Notes: a model not told the origin generated them from the letters alone. Positions 1 to 12,300 are shown, counted from the first letter of the stretch. The stretch is DNA of 64,000 bases from Irpex lacteus (GCA_001986395.2 MQVO02000018.1:124001-188000); one strand, 5' to 3'. A program made the numbers and translations.

Positions 1-2202
1 GAAGGTTGACCGTTCGTCTGCCACGTAATGAATCCGTCCTCGGGCTTATCAGGATCTGCCCAGTATTCGAAGCCTACCATCGCGCGTGCGCCAAGTCAGA
101 CCAAAAATCACAGAAGCCAGAAAAAACGCTATAAATACCCAGCGTCCTGAATGTTTGGCTCGTAGTCTGGAACATCTCATCGGGGAGATTCGTCAAACTC
201 GACACAGCCTGTTGACTGCGATTTCATATGCATGTGAGCTTCTATCGACATATACTGACCCACAAGCGCACTCACACTGCAGATCCCCTACCCGAAATGA
301 ACAACATTAGTAACCTTATCCGCGCCAACGTCGCACCGACGCACCTGTATCCATTAGGCTTCGTGATATCTGGCGTGTAGATAGTAAAGGCGTCCGCGGT
401 ATCGTTGCCGTAAAGATAGTCGTGAGTGAAAGGAGCGAATTGCGCTGACTGCGAGACGACCTGGCCGACGCCGTCGGCCGTCTTGTTGTGCTCGACTTCG
501 AGAATGTCGATCTCGGGCGCACCGCGTCCGACGGTGATATCTGGACCAGGATGATCTTCGCCGGAACACGTGCATGCCCTGACGTAAAAGAAGATAGAGT
601 TTATATCACGACGACCTTGAAGACATGTCGAGACACTCACGACAATCGTTGACCGGGGAGCCAGGATAGGTCGAAGTTGTATTTCGATCTCGAGGCATCG
701 GAATGCAACGCTGCATCAGGCCCTGAACCGTTAAGGTAGGTTTGATTGGGCAGGATCCCAACATCACACTCGTTATAACTGGGACAGAAGTTCAAGTAGC
801 GTCCTAACTGGCAGACCGAGGGAATACTCACGTGTACGGCCATACACCATCCGTCGTCGCCCCATATCCCGGACGAGCCAAATTCCCCATAGTCCACGCA
901 CCCGCCCACTACAGGTGGATAAGTCTACTGCAACAAAGTTCCATATGACGCGAAAGACGTACGTATCCAAAGGCGTCGGGCCCACCCGGCAAAGTAAGAG
1001 AAACCTCGATGTACCCACTGCTGAAACAGAACTTGTTCCAACTCTGGAGCATGCCACTTCGATACGGCAACATATGGTTGATCGTCTCGTCCGTCACCGA
1101 CTCCATCAGGATCCGCAAGTACCCGTCCTGCGTTGTTATCTGCTTCGGGTCATACCATTCCTGATCCTGGGTCGAACCGTACCAGATGTCGGCTGCCTCC
1201 CAGAACGGATCGTCTCCGGGGTAGAACGTCCGTCCGTCCGTGTTGAACTCGTCAGAGAACACGAGCTCGTATTCTTCCCCGTCGTAACCCGTTCTCGTCT
1301 TCGCGCTATCCGGCGTCTCTGGATCTATCACGTCTGGCATGGAAGCGCTATTACGAGTACAAAGTCAGGAAATAAGGAAGAGATAAGCGGAAGAAGCGAA
1401 CAAGGAGCACGTACAGGACCTTGGGCACGTTGTCCGAGCCTGGTGAGTCCGTCGTGTTCGTCCGTGTGTTGCCGTTGCCGTCGAGCCCGAACACTTGCCC
1501 GTTATGGTGGATAAACGTGATGACGGGGTAGAGCACAAAGAGTGCGAGGAGACCACCAATGAGGGCGACCAGCATTGTGAGGTTGAGTATACCTCGTGTC
1601 GAACAAGTCCATCCGCCGCCGTCCTCGCCAAAACCACCCTTCTCCATCGGTTCATCGTCATCTACCTCGTCCTTGCTGTCCAAGTCAGGATCATACGCAT
1701 ACGGGACGAATCCTGACCGGGGACGTATCGCGCCTGAAGGATACTTCGAGTCTGACGATAGCGAAAAGATCGAGTCGCCTGACGAAGACGCGACAGAGTC
1801 TCTTTGTTGTAGGACTTTCGGGGGAAGCAGAAAATCATTGTCTTCGTCCGAGGCGAGCCTATATAGCACCATAGACCCTCGTTGGGTAGCATTTATGTCT
1901 GCGGTCAGAGCTTGGGACTCCTCGGACGCTATGCGGTTGAAGTAGGCGCTGCCTCTCGATGCCGGTCTTGAACGCACGCTGACCCCATGCGGGGCATTCG
2001 GGTTCAACGGCGACGAGGCAAATTTGTTTGTCGAAAACGAGCGAGTGGGTGGTTTTGATGGCGGCGATTCTGGGGGAAGAAGGGGTTGGTCGAAGTTTGA
2101 GGTCGTCGGCGTCCTCGAGTGGTCGTTGTCGTTGTCTGGGCTGCTTGAGCCACTCGGGATGCTTTCACCGCCGTCGTGAGATGTTGGCCATGGAGTAGAC
2201 AT
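1..2202 (-). CDS. SKN1: Kre6/Skn1-type beta-glucan synthesis-associated protein, 3' end off the window
   Basis: Eight exons, read as complement(<1..73, 139..215, 276..287, 345..578, 641..778, 832..908, 963..1347, 1415..2202); every junction keeps frame. The first about 210 residues are Ser/Pro-rich and cytosolic, followed by one hydrophobic segment near LVALIGGLLALFVLYPVI, then a luminal GH16-like domain. Family hallmarks seen are the EYELVFSDEFN start, FWEAADIWY, the EIDILE catalytic-type motif and the GFEYWADPDKPEDGFITW block. In yeast, Kre6 and Skn1 are type II membrane proteins of the ER/Golgi required for beta-1,6-glucan assembly. The ATG at 2202 precedes the acidic Ser-rich tail and has no better upstream alternative. 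The C-terminal roughly 150 residues lie left of the window. One exon is only 12 nt. Family assignment is very secure; Kre6 versus Skn1 cannot be decided. Confidence 0.93.
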
Positions 2203-3562
2203 CGAGCCGAGGACGCCCAGGACGATGAGGAGGGGTGGAAGGAGAGTGGTGAAGAAACGAAAGCCGGTGTCAGGGCACTAAAGCCCGCTCAGTGCGAGAG
2301 AAACGTGACACACCCCAGTGACACTCCCATAACCGGTCTCACGTCACAGGCGCCCACAGCTTACAGCCGCCGCCGTGACGCGTGACGGCCTGGTTCTCTC
2401 AGGCCATCTCAATCTCTCATGTGTCTTCGCGTGCATGTGCTCGACGAATAATCTACATCAACGAAGACGAAGCACAGAATAATCTACGCAGGGGCTACAC
2501 ACAGCGCAACATGGCTGGCCACAGCCAGAGCGCTTCATCAGTCCGGTAAGGTTGCAGTTCTAGCCCTAACCGTAGCACATCTGTCAATGTGTGGACAGAC
2601 CATCGAACTAACCAATGCGAAGAGCCGACGAGTCGAATGGAGGGACCGAAGAATAGGGGATGTGCTCTGTCGTTTGTGTCAGGGTTGACGGACGTCCACG
2701 GGCGATAGAGCTTCTCGTGCGAAGAAGGGTATCCTAAACACCATCGAAGGCATGTAACCTCGCTACATCGCCTGATGGTAAATTCGTGGCTCGTTATCAT
2801 GCGAAATACAAAGGCAAGCTCGTTTACTTACCCATCGTCTCCTGCGTCTCCAAAGGAAGGTGTCAAACGACACGCAGGCTTACTCGCCGGAAAAGGAGGC
2901 TGCCCCGTTACCAGACTCCGCATCTAAGCCTCGTAAGGACAATTGACGGTGATGTGACATCAATAACCCGCCGACGCTCCGAGCGCATTGACGAAACGGC
3001 AAGGTGGCACAGTACGACATGCGCGATCAGCCATGTTCCCGGCGGTTATCTTCAGGGCGATGGTGGAACTCCTGTACTCACCACCATCAGGACCTGACGA
3101 CTGTTGCCTCACTAGCACGGTACTCGCGCAGTACTTACACGAACCATGGCTATGAGACCGTCGGTGGCTACCGATGACGCCTCTTACCTTCAGGAACAAC
3201 AAGTATCCGTAGATTCCGAGATTACACCCCGCTAATGCACGAGATCAGTCATCGCGAGTAAGGCGGCATAGAGAGCCCTTGAAAACGTGAGATAGAACCG
3301 CCTGTGAGTGTGTTCTCCACCCTTCATCAAAGATAGGGCTCACTAGTCAATTCAGCCACTCCAGCTTTCGTACTTCGGCATCGAAACGTTTCTGAGTGTA
3401 GACCTATATTGCAAGTCACACTGGTAGCACGAATGCTGATATACTTCCGAAACTCTGAATTTATTAATCGTGACACGGTCACTGAATAAGACTCGGATGT
3501 GACACTCATGAGAAGGTTGGCATTGCGACTGCAAGCGGACAGAATGTCAATTGCACGGCGAG
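2203..3562. other. Intergenic stretch, no supported gene
   Basis: About 1.36 kb between the divergent promoter of the glucan-synthesis gene and the 3' end of the next gene. Only short open frames without domain signals or consistent splice partners are present. A few splice-like GTAAGT motifs near 2810-3210 hint at a decayed or very small intron-rich gene, but no frame could be assembled. Confidence 0.5.
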
Positions 3563-4471
3563 TCATTTTGTGAGAGACCAGCTACTGCTCTGTGAACCCG
3601 TCGTCAATGATACAAAATCGCCAAGACACACATCTGACATACCTTCCCCAACACCCTCCGCCTCTTTCCCAACATACACAGCCTCCTCTTCCTCCTCTTC
3701 TTCCTCGTCTCCCTCACTATCACTATCCTCATCGTCCGTCAAGAAAAACCAATGCGGCCCCTTTCCCCGCTCCGGCAAACCCAACCTCACCCTCACAAGC
3801 CCAAAATCCAGATCATTTACACACCGCGGCAACTCCATCGTCTCATTCTCAAACTCCTCCTCCTCTTCTCGCAAATCGGCCTTCCGCCCGTACTCTGGCC
3901 CCTCCGGCGACTTCTCATACGCACGGTCCACCAGCGCCTCCAGTGCGAACGTGATCTCCCCTCCGGCATCGAAGAACGCCTGAGTGTCGGCGTTCTCAGG
4001 GCCCAGTTGAGTAGTGATTGCGTCCACGGTCGGGATGCATTGTGTGCCCGTAGTACCCGTACCAGAGGAGGTGTCTTCGTCTGCTTGGTCGTGGTAGAGG
4101 ACGAGCAGGATGGCTTCGATGACGTGCACGTAGGCTTTGTAGAATGACATGGTCATTTTTTGTTGGAAGTCCATTGGGATGTAGTGTAGGGAGGTGTCGC
4201 TCGCGATAACCCAGTCTGGGATGAGCTCGTCGGGCTGGAGCTCCGTCAAGTCTTCGTCGATAAACGCATTCGACACGAATCGCAGAAAGTCTGCTTCTCC
4301 TAAACATTCATGGTATTCAGTTACTGTCCCCAGCGCATTATCAAGCTATACAAACGCACCCTCAAGTCGCTCCTTCATCCGAGGCGATAGCCACCCGTCG
4401 ATGCAGCTTCCACACGTACATCCGCTTTCCTCAGTCTTCGAGGTACTTTGAGGGTCTCTTATGTCGGCCAT
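3563..4471 (-). pseudogene. Conserved fungal protein with Cys-rich GWLSPRM motif, interrupted by an in-frame TAG
   Basis: Read from ATG 4471 to TGA 3563. The frame opens with a CTCGSCIDGWLSPRMKERLE block, a motif I recognise from Agaricomycete proteins of unknown function. After EGAFV comes a TAG at 4346-4348, and the same frame then continues for about 260 codons (LDNALGTVTEYHECLGEADF onward) to an acidic tail with a run of Glu. An intron removing the stop would be only about 14 nt, or would have to delete the conserved motif, so a nonsense mutation is the simplest reading. Related proteins are usually longer at the N terminus, so this start may itself be a truncation. No biochemical function can be given. 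Confidence is moderate that this is a broken gene rather than a read-through one. Confidence 0.55.
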
Positions 4472-4527
4472 ATCGCTCGTCTCAGGCGACGATGAACGTT
4501 GAGGCGCAGAAATTGAGTTACCCTCAT

Positions 4528-4696
4528 TTACAGTTTGAAGGGTCCTTGCGGGTCAAGTGAAAGAATTAGTTGGCGCTGGTGTGCTTGGTCGATCGTGGAC
4601 GATGTCACCACCACATCTAATCGGGTAGCGCAATCGTGCTCGACGATGTTGGTGAGGTCGAGGTCAGGGAACGCGATGACGGGAATGTAATACGTG
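4528..4696 (-). pseudogene. Possible N-terminal remnant of the adjacent broken gene
   Basis: An open frame of about 55 codons (YIPVIAFPDLDLTNIVEHD, then RLDVVVTSSTIDQ, ending DPQGPFKL and TAA) lies just upstream of the broken gene on the same strand. It has coding-like composition but no start codon, and a stop sits a few codons before it with no AG acceptor between. It may be a detached upstream exon of the neighbouring pseudogene. This is inference from position and composition only. Confidence 0.3.
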
Positions 4697-4699
4697 AAA

Positions 4700-5174
4700 C
4701 ATTATTGTGAGAGGTAAGTAGCGTGGTCATTGGGGAATTGGCATATGTACTGACTTACATCTGTTAGCTACTTATCCACTGGCAGTCTCCGGATCCACTA
4801 ACTTACCAGTACTACGATATAGCCGCAATACATGCCTGCTATTCGACTCACAATCTTATAGCATCTCTCAGTGTCTGATAGTTACAAGTTACGACATTGG
4901 AACGCCCAGTCTAGCTAGTTTCTGCTAGTTTCTGGCATGTTTTCACCTCGGCAGCAATCGATCCTCAGCACAGACATGTGGGTCACGTCGCCCCGGTCTA
5001 GTGACAAACTATATTTCTGATGATAAGTAAGATTATCCATCCTGTGAATTGACTGAATGTGTGCCTCGGATTCTAGATCCCGAAAATTACGGGATGAGAC
5101 AGGAGGACATATGATATGTAAGTAGAGAGGTACACTTCTGTTTTACTGTTAAGCCTTGTCACGACTCTTCGTCG
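4700..5174. other. AT-richer intergenic region
   Basis: About 475 bases separating divergent genes, containing the promoter of the SDR gene that follows. No open frame, repeat or RNA signature was seen. Confidence 0.5.
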
Positions 5175-6272
5175 ATGTCGTCCTCTTCCGAGCCAGATGG
5201 TACCATAGCAGAGCCTCGCGTCTGGGTCATAACCGGCGCGAGCTCAGGTTTGGGTTTGGCTATGGCGAAGTACATGCTGTCACAGGGCGAGAAGGTACGT
5301 ATGGGGCGTGCACTGTTCGCGCCACAATAGTGACACTCAAACTTACGTAGGTCATTGCAACCGTGCGGACCCTCAAGAAGTTCCCTCCAGTGTTGGAAGA
5401 AGCAGGCGCGAAACCTCTCATCATCGACTTCAACAGCCCCGACGATGAGATCATCCATGCTGCCGAGGCGGCCATAGAGATTTACGGACATGTTGACGTC
5501 CTGGTCAATAATATAGGAAGCAACTCCGGTGTAGGCCCTGTCGAAGAAATCTCGTACGTATACCCTAGAGCTAAGTTACGCCACACACGCGCTGATAATA
5601 CTGTACGCCTCCGGTAGGATGGACGACATCAGATTCCAGTTCCAAACAAACCTCTTTGGCCCAATCGCCTTCTCCAAACCCTTCATCACTCATTTCCGCA
5701 CCCGCCGTGCAGGCCACATCCTCAACCTCTCCTCCCTATCTTCCATGCTCTCCTGGCCGTCCTTCGCAGCGTACACCGGCAGCAAAGCCGGCTTGGACTC
5801 ATTCACAGACGCGCTTGCCTCCGAACTCGCACCCTTTGGCGTGCGAGTGCACCTCGTCCTCCCAGGCTACTTTCCCACCAACATCTTCGTTTCCCATCCG
5901 CACTACAAAACCTCACACACAGCTGACGGGGCTGCTCCCGAAGCCAGAGAGATGCCCGTGGCGGAGGGTCTTTCCGAGATATACACGGAAGAAAGCCAAG
6001 GATGGAACTTGATCAATACGCTGCCAAGAGGTGCCGAGGCGAGAGGGTGGATTGGAGACATGGATAAGTTCGCGGCGAGGATGTATGAGATTGTCACGGA
6101 TACTGGGATGGCGAAGGAGTTGGGAATTAATGATAAGCCGTGGTTGAGGATCCCAATGGGATCGGACTGTGGGTTTCTTGTGCAGAACAAGCTGAATGGT
6201 ATTCTAGACAACTTTAAGGCCCTTGAACCGTTCTGGCGGTCTACGGACGTGTATCCAAATCAACAAAGCTAG
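5175..6272 (+). CDS. Short-chain dehydrogenase/reductase (SDR), copy 1
   Basis: Three exons, join(5175..5294, 5351..5553, 5618..6272), give 325 residues. The classical SDR pattern is clear: the TGASSGLG cofactor loop near residue 22, the NNIG motif after strand four (DVLVNNIGSNSG), and the YxxxK catalytic pair in AAYTGSKAG. This family catalyses NAD(P)-dependent oxidoreduction of alcohols or ketones; the substrate cannot be told from sequence. No signal peptide is visible, so it is probably cytosolic. A paralog with the same intron phases and an identical 203-nt middle exon lies at 12752-13795 on the other strand. The ATG at 5175 begins MSSSSEPDG, directly before the first beta strand. NNIG replaces the commoner NNAG. 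Confidence 0.9.
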
Positions 6273-6279
6273 CGATCTG

Positions 6280-7765
6280 TGCTACATTCTACGGCATTTT
6301 ATGTTGTACATAGTGCTGTTCGGCGAGCTCGACGTTGCACAGTATAAACAATCCCAATACTAGTACGTCAATGTATCCACGACCTCCTCAGCTTATCCCA
6401 CTCCTGTAGACCAAACGCCTCAGGCAGCTTCTTCCACACCTGCCGATAGTTGGCGCACAAAGTCCCTTCAATTGCATTGGCGGCATTTGCATTGCCCCGT
6501 GTAGCCACCGCGTACGCGTTGGCAGGCCACCCCGCAGCAGTCTTCAGTGGATCCACCCACCCATCAGGACCGTCTGAATCATTTGCCCAGCTCGCTAGAG
6601 TCGTCCAGCTGTCCTGGATAGCCTCGTTGTTGGGATGCGGGGTAGACCGTCGTCCATCTGGGTGATTGACTCGCGCGTTATGGACAATCTTCGTCTTTGT
6701 CGCACGTGCATTGTTCGACAGCTGCACGCGCGCTTTGAGTATAGCTCGCTGAGACTCGTGGTCAAGATGGGCGTATTTGCCGTCAGGCTTCTCGACACCA
6801 TCCATAATGTCGTTGATCGAGTAGCTGCAGCACTCAAACATGGCGGAGGGGAGTAGCACGTCCATTCCCGTCTTCTTCGCTATCGCGATGACGAAGTAGG
6901 GTAACGCACGGCCATACGCTTTCGTGAAGGGGGCATACTGCCGGCGCTGGTAGCGAATGTACCATTTTGGGAGGGTGGCGGGGTAGAGAGCAGTGAAGGC
7001 GGGGATGGAGCGATGGAGGATAATGTCTGCCTCGTATTTGAGGCTCAGGTTGATAACGGCCAAGACGACCTCGACGTCTTTGATCTTGGTGACATCGGCG
7101 TAGAATCTGTGTACGCATTTTATGGCTTCGACGAATAGAAAGGGAGTTATGTAGATTGGACGACACGTACTGTAAATCGGTCAACGCATGGAGGAAATGC
7201 TCGGCCTCCTTGGCGGAGTCGCCGAACAACGGTATGAGCGGGCAATTCTCATACATCTGCTGTGACTCCGCATCCGCATTCGCAGCGGGTTGGGGTAGCG
7301 ATAGCATGGTCTGGAAGTAACTCGAATACTTGGCCAACATGCCAGAGTACACCTTGAACAGCCTATTTTCCGCCTGCAGGACACAGTTACCGTCGTCAAA
7401 CCAGACAACAGTTGACCTTTCCAACGGTTGTTGGTCGACTGGTATCTGGTTGGAGACGTAATCGTGTCCTGACTGAGCTATAATCGTCGCTGGGAATAAG
7501 TACGTTAGTTAAATCAGCGAAAAACGTATTAGCGTGCTCACCGTCCGTCGGTGAAGACATCGATGAGGATGCGTAAGTATTGAGACTGCGGAAACGCGTC
7601 CCTCTGAAGATTAAATACTCATTCTCACGGCAAACGCCACCTGACCCACTGCGCATGGTGATTATGGAGCCAACGGATACCGCAAACCTTAACATGCTTC
7701 CCCAATGTGGCCAGGAAACAAAAATGCATACATTGCTTCGACTTCCTTATCCGCTTCAAAGTCGA
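6280..7765. repeat. Tandem duplication unit 1 (BTB gene copy A)
   Basis: This unit of about 1.49 kb and the next at 7770-9255 share 3' flank (TGTTGTACATAGTGCTGTTC), the whole coding region and 5' flank (GAAGATTAAATACTCATTCT). The order and orientation are the same, so this is a direct tandem duplication. Confidence 0.85.
6368..7560 (-). CDS. BTB/POZ domain protein, copy A
   Basis: Three exons, complement(6368..7106, 7171..7489, 7542..7560), give about 358 residues; exon 1 encodes only MSSPTD plus one base. A BTB/POZ fold follows: STVVWFDDGNCVLQAENRLF then KVYSGMLAKYSSYFQTML, typical of the fungal family in which a BTB domain precedes an alpha-helical region of unknown function. Such proteins usually mediate dimerisation or Cul3 adaptor contacts, but no role is established for this family. 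The start is placed at MSSPTD because the sequence further upstream loses frame in copy B. Two in-frame acceptors exist for exon 2, 12 nt apart. Copy B lies 0.3 kb upstream in the same orientation. Confidence 0.85.
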
Positions 7766-7769
7766 TAAA

Positions 7770-9255
7770 ATACTCTACATCATTTCATGTTGTACATAGT
7801 GCTGTTCGATAGACTCGACATAACGCAATCCAAAGAGTCAATAGTGACAGCTCGTCAATGTATCCACGACCTCCTCAGCTTATCCCACTCCTGTAAACCA
7901 AACGCCTCAGGAAGCTTCTTCCACACCTGCTGGTTGTTGCTCCGCAATTTATGTCCAATTACTTGCGCATCATTAACAACGCCCTGCGTAGCCACCGCGT
8001 AAGAGTACTCAGGCCACCCTTCAGCAGTCTTCAGTGGATCCACCCACCAATCAGGACCATCCAAAGTATTTGCCCAACTGGTCAGCGCCGTCCAGCTGTC
8101 CTGGACAGCCATGTCAGAATAAGGGATAGACCGCCGCCTGTCGGTACGACTGAGTCGCACATCATGGAGAATCTTCGCCTTCGTCTCACGCGCGCTGTTC
8201 GACAGCTGCACGCGAGCGTTGAGTATAGCTCGCTGAGAATCGTGGTCAAGGTGAACGTATTCGCCGTCGGGCTTCGCGACGCCCTTCATGATGTCGTCGA
8301 TCGAGTAGCTGCAGCACTCAAACATGGCAGGAGGTAGAAGCACGTCCATTCCCGTCTTCTTCGCTATCGCAATGACGACGTAGGGCAGCGCTCGGCCATA
8401 AACTTTGGTGAAGGCAGCATACTGACGACGCTGGCTGCGAATGTACCATCTTGGGAGGGTGGCGGGGTAGAAAGCGGTGAAGGCGGGGAGAGAGCGGTGG
8501 AGAAGGATATCTGCGTCGTATTTGAGGCTCATGTTAATGACAGCCAAGACGACTTCGACATCTTTGACCTTCGTAACATCGGCGTATAAACTATGTCCGC
8601 AGGTTATGAGTTCGACGAAAAGAAACGGAGTTGTGGAGATTGGAGGACCCTTACTGTAAATCGGTCAACGCATGGAGGAAATGCTCTACATCCTTGGCGG
8701 AGTCGCCAAACATTGGTATGAGCGGGCAATTCTCATACATCTGCTGTTGGTCCGATTCCGTCGCATTCGATTTCGCTGCGGGCTGTGGTAACGATAACAT
8801 GGTCCGGAAGTGATTTGAGTACTTGGCCAACAAGCCAGAGTACATCTTGAACAGCCTATTTTCTGCCTGCAAGACACAGCTACCGTCGTCGAACCAGACA
8901 ACAGTTGACCTTTCCAAAGGTCGGTCTACTGGTGTCTGGTTGGAGACATAATCGTGTCCTGACTGAGCTATAATCGTTGCCGGGGATAGGTACGTTAGTT
9001 AAGTCTGTGAAGGGGGTTTGACGTACTCACCGTTCGTTGCTGAAGACATCGATGAGAATGAGTAGTGAGGCTGCGGGTACACGTAGTCGCTCTGAAGATT
9101 AAATACTCATTCTCACGGCAAATGCCACCTGACCCACTGCGCATGCTGATTATAGAGCAGCTGAGAGTCAACAGATACCGCAAACCTTAACAAGTTTGCC
9201 CGATGTGCCCAGGAAATAAAATGAATACATTGCAACGGCTTCCTTATCCACGGCG
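7770..9255. repeat. Tandem duplication unit 2 (BTB gene copy B)
   Basis: Direct repeat of the unit at 6280-7765, diverged mainly by substitutions, with small indels in the 5' untranslated part. Both genes are transcribed leftward. Confidence 0.85.
7855..9049 (-). CDS. BTB/POZ domain protein, copy B
   Basis: Exons complement(7855..8590, 8655..8967, 9031..9049) give 355 residues, about 75-80 percent identical to copy A by eye. The same BTB core (STVVWFDDGSCVLQAENRLF) and the same closing sequence WKKLPEAFGLQEWDKLRRSW are present. The frame is intact throughout. The splice acceptor used in copy A as CCCAG reads CCCGG here, so the only workable acceptor is TATAG 12 nt downstream, which keeps frame and drops four residues. 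This shows that the downstream acceptor is sufficient and may be the real one in both copies. Function is unknown beyond the BTB fold. Confidence 0.83.
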
Positions 9256-9323
9256 GAACTCTTCTAAGTCTTTGGAGCACATAAACAGAGAGTATAAACA
9301 AACAAAACCACCGTCTTTGAACC

Positions 9324-12300
9324 TTACCGAATGCTATCGTTCTCCAAATTAGTTGCATATCGTCCCTGCCCATACCCGCCAGGTCCATGATACGTATCCG
9401 GCGACGTCCCAGTATTATCCGTGTACGCAGAGATATAGTCATACTCATCTTCCTCTCCCTGATCTCCGGGCTGCGCGACACTCTGCGGTCTTCCAGCCGC
9501 AGACACCGAGCGATTTCGAGGATCTGCATAACCCTCCGAACCAGGTACATTAGGACCAGGTGCAGAAGACAACCTCGGCATACCACCGCCTTCAATTGCA
9601 AGAGATCCAGCTCGGGGAGACGGACGAGGACTACCTGGTAATCCGCGCTTGCTAATGTTCAGAGGGCTAACGTCCGCTGGTGTTTGGCCTCCCTCTGTGG
9701 TAGGTGTTGATGGGCTCCGCAGTTGACGTTTGAAGGCTGCAGCACTGATCGTTCGTGTCCCGCCGCCTGTCAAAGAGCCAGATCCGCTGGCGGAGGAATG
9801 CATGTAGAATGGAGCAGGGGGCGGCAGAGGGAACTCATTTGGCGTCCTGAACGGAGTTTCGGTTGAATTGAAAGAATGTGCGGGGGATGCTCCACGTAAG
9901 GAGATAGTGGGAGGGGCAGGCAACGTTTGGCTAGAGTCAGTCGTTGGCGACTGTACCTCGTTCGTGGGTGGAGGGCCTTGAGGAGGAGGGAAACCATAAC
10001 CATGGTCGGACGAACCGGTAGGAGAGACAGGGTTGCTTGGTGCACGATCTCGCTGGCGGACAAATGTAGGTTCACGGGCAGACAACGTTGGCGAAGCCGC
10101 GGATTCTTCCGGCTGACTACGGCGACCAATAGATGCCAACGAGCGTGGTGAGGATGGAGGTGGCGATGTTGAAGCGGACTGTTCATTTCTGGGAGGAGGC
10201 GGCGATACGCCTGTGAACATGAGCGCATCCATCTCACGAGCAATCTCCCGAGCTGCGGCTGCGTTGAGAGCTCTTTCTTCCTCTTCTTGAGCTGTCGTCG
10301 GAGGCGGCACGTGCTGTGATTCGGGGAAAGAGGAAGGCGAGACTTCGACGTGACTTGGCGGAGGTGACATGGGAGGCGAAGTGGGAGGCTGGACTGGGGC
10401 ATGCGGAGATTGTGGCGGGGATGCTGCATGCGTACTGGCTTCTACTAATGAGAGGTTGTCTGTCAGCACACCACTTCTTCGAGCCACGTGAAATATAAAC
10501 TGACCTTGTTCTGGAGCAGGGTGAGCTTCATTTTGGAAAGGATCCGCCACCGCCTCGTGAGCAGGCGGCTCATGGAGGCCACCACCGTTATCCTCAGACG
10601 TTGCGCCAAAGCGAACATGACGATCACCATGACTACTTGGCTGAGCAGAAGAGCGTGAAGCACGATCCTCAATGTCAGACGCCGCATATGCTAATTGAGC
10701 GTCATCGTCTTCATGGGGCTCCAAGTGTGTCTTATCGACAGCAGGAGCAGCAGGACTCGACGGATGGTCAGGTGTTGCTGTGTACCTCGGTGGAGGCGGG
10801 GTCCATTGATCTTGAGTGGTATCAGATATCGGGGAAAGTTTCGAATTGATCCGTGGTGCTTGCTGCTGAGGTTGAGGTCGTGGAGTGGCTGGGTCCGAGG
10901 CGACCCAATCCTCGCCAAGCGCTTGTGCGATGCTGGAAGAGAAAGACACACTCTCCCGCCTATCCAGCTCAATCGAAGGTCCACGTCCTGCGGGACCCAC
11001 GGAAGCACTATAGGTCGACATTCTGTCAGAGGGCTGACTTTGTAATTGCGGTGCAAGGGGAGCAGGAGATTTGCTGGGGAATGTTGCGAAGCGCGGGCCA
11101 CGAGGACCGCCGATCGGTGAAGCCGGGACTGACGAGTTGATGTTTTCGAGATTACGAAGAGAAGCGGAGCGAGGAGAGAACTGGGAAGGAGCTCCGGGGT
11201 ATGCACCAAACTCGTTTACCTCCGCTACAGGAGTGATTGTGTGGGAGGCGAACGACTGGGACATATGCGGTGACGTTGGGGGTGGCGGAGAGCCAGGCTG
11301 CGAAGGCGGTCTCTGATCATTACTCAAGTAAGGATTCATGCCGAACGATTCATCTGTGGCCTGACGGATGGGTGGTAACGTGTTAAACTGTTGACCGGGC
11401 GAGGTGTAAACCTGGCTCTGCCTCTTGTACACGTCCATAGGTGCTTCAGCAATGGAAGGTGTGGTTGATATAGAGGGCGAGCTATACGACCCACTGGTCG
11501 CCGTTGGGTCCAATAGGCCATGAATAGTGCCGATTGGCGGGAGCTCTGAACCGGGAAGCGGGCGTATACTGAGGGAGTGAGGACGCTGGCTAGGTTCAAT
11601 AGAAAAGGTGACCTCATCGATTGCGCGCTGTGCTTCGGTCACAGCGAATTCTGTACGAGCATGCCCTTGGTAATATGGCCTTGGAAGACCCGGCTCGGTC
11701 GGAGTAAGGGGAATTTCCTCAATGACAAGCTTCCCCATCTCGCCTACAATCTGTGATGGCGCATGAGGAAGAGCGTCATCCGTGAGGTGGCGTACTCACC
11801 ATGCCCTTTGCACAACATTCCATTATTGCACCGAACTTTGTACCCATCCAATGCTTTGCGGTTGACCGTTTGAAATCGCCTAGACTGGCCTCTTCGTTCA
11901 GGATCTCCGTATCCAAGCCGCGAATTTCTTCTCGGAGTTTATTCAAAGCATCGGCCTGCGACTGGAAATTCTTGTTCTCTGCACTCATCTTGCTTAGCTT
12001 CCTGTCTGCCGTGTCTGCTTTGCTAACGAGGGCCTTCCGTCTCCGCTTGACTTCGTCCAGGTTCTCCTCGCGCGTTCGCACCGCCTTCATCTGCTCCCTG
12101 ACCTTTGCTATATGCGCCGACAACCGGGCCAGAGCAGATGCATAGTGTAGCAGCAGAGTCGTGGACGCATTGAACGTATCCTGAGAACATTGTATTGTTA
12201 GACGTGCATGACTGGCCGAGATGAAACTCACTCCAAGATCATCTCCCTCACCATTTCCCCAGTGCTTCTGACATTCTGCTACCTTCGCCACTTCGGTCGA

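Noticed and set aside
3570..3983. Ser/Pro-rich open frames on the plus strand over the acidic gene tail
   Set aside because: They are complements of the Glu/Asp-rich tail of the minus-strand gene; low-complexity artefacts.
7561..7695. Extending the BTB copy A start upstream into the open frame with RSGSGGVCRENEYL
   Set aside because: The same sequence in copy B is out of frame with its gene, so it behaves as untranslated leader.
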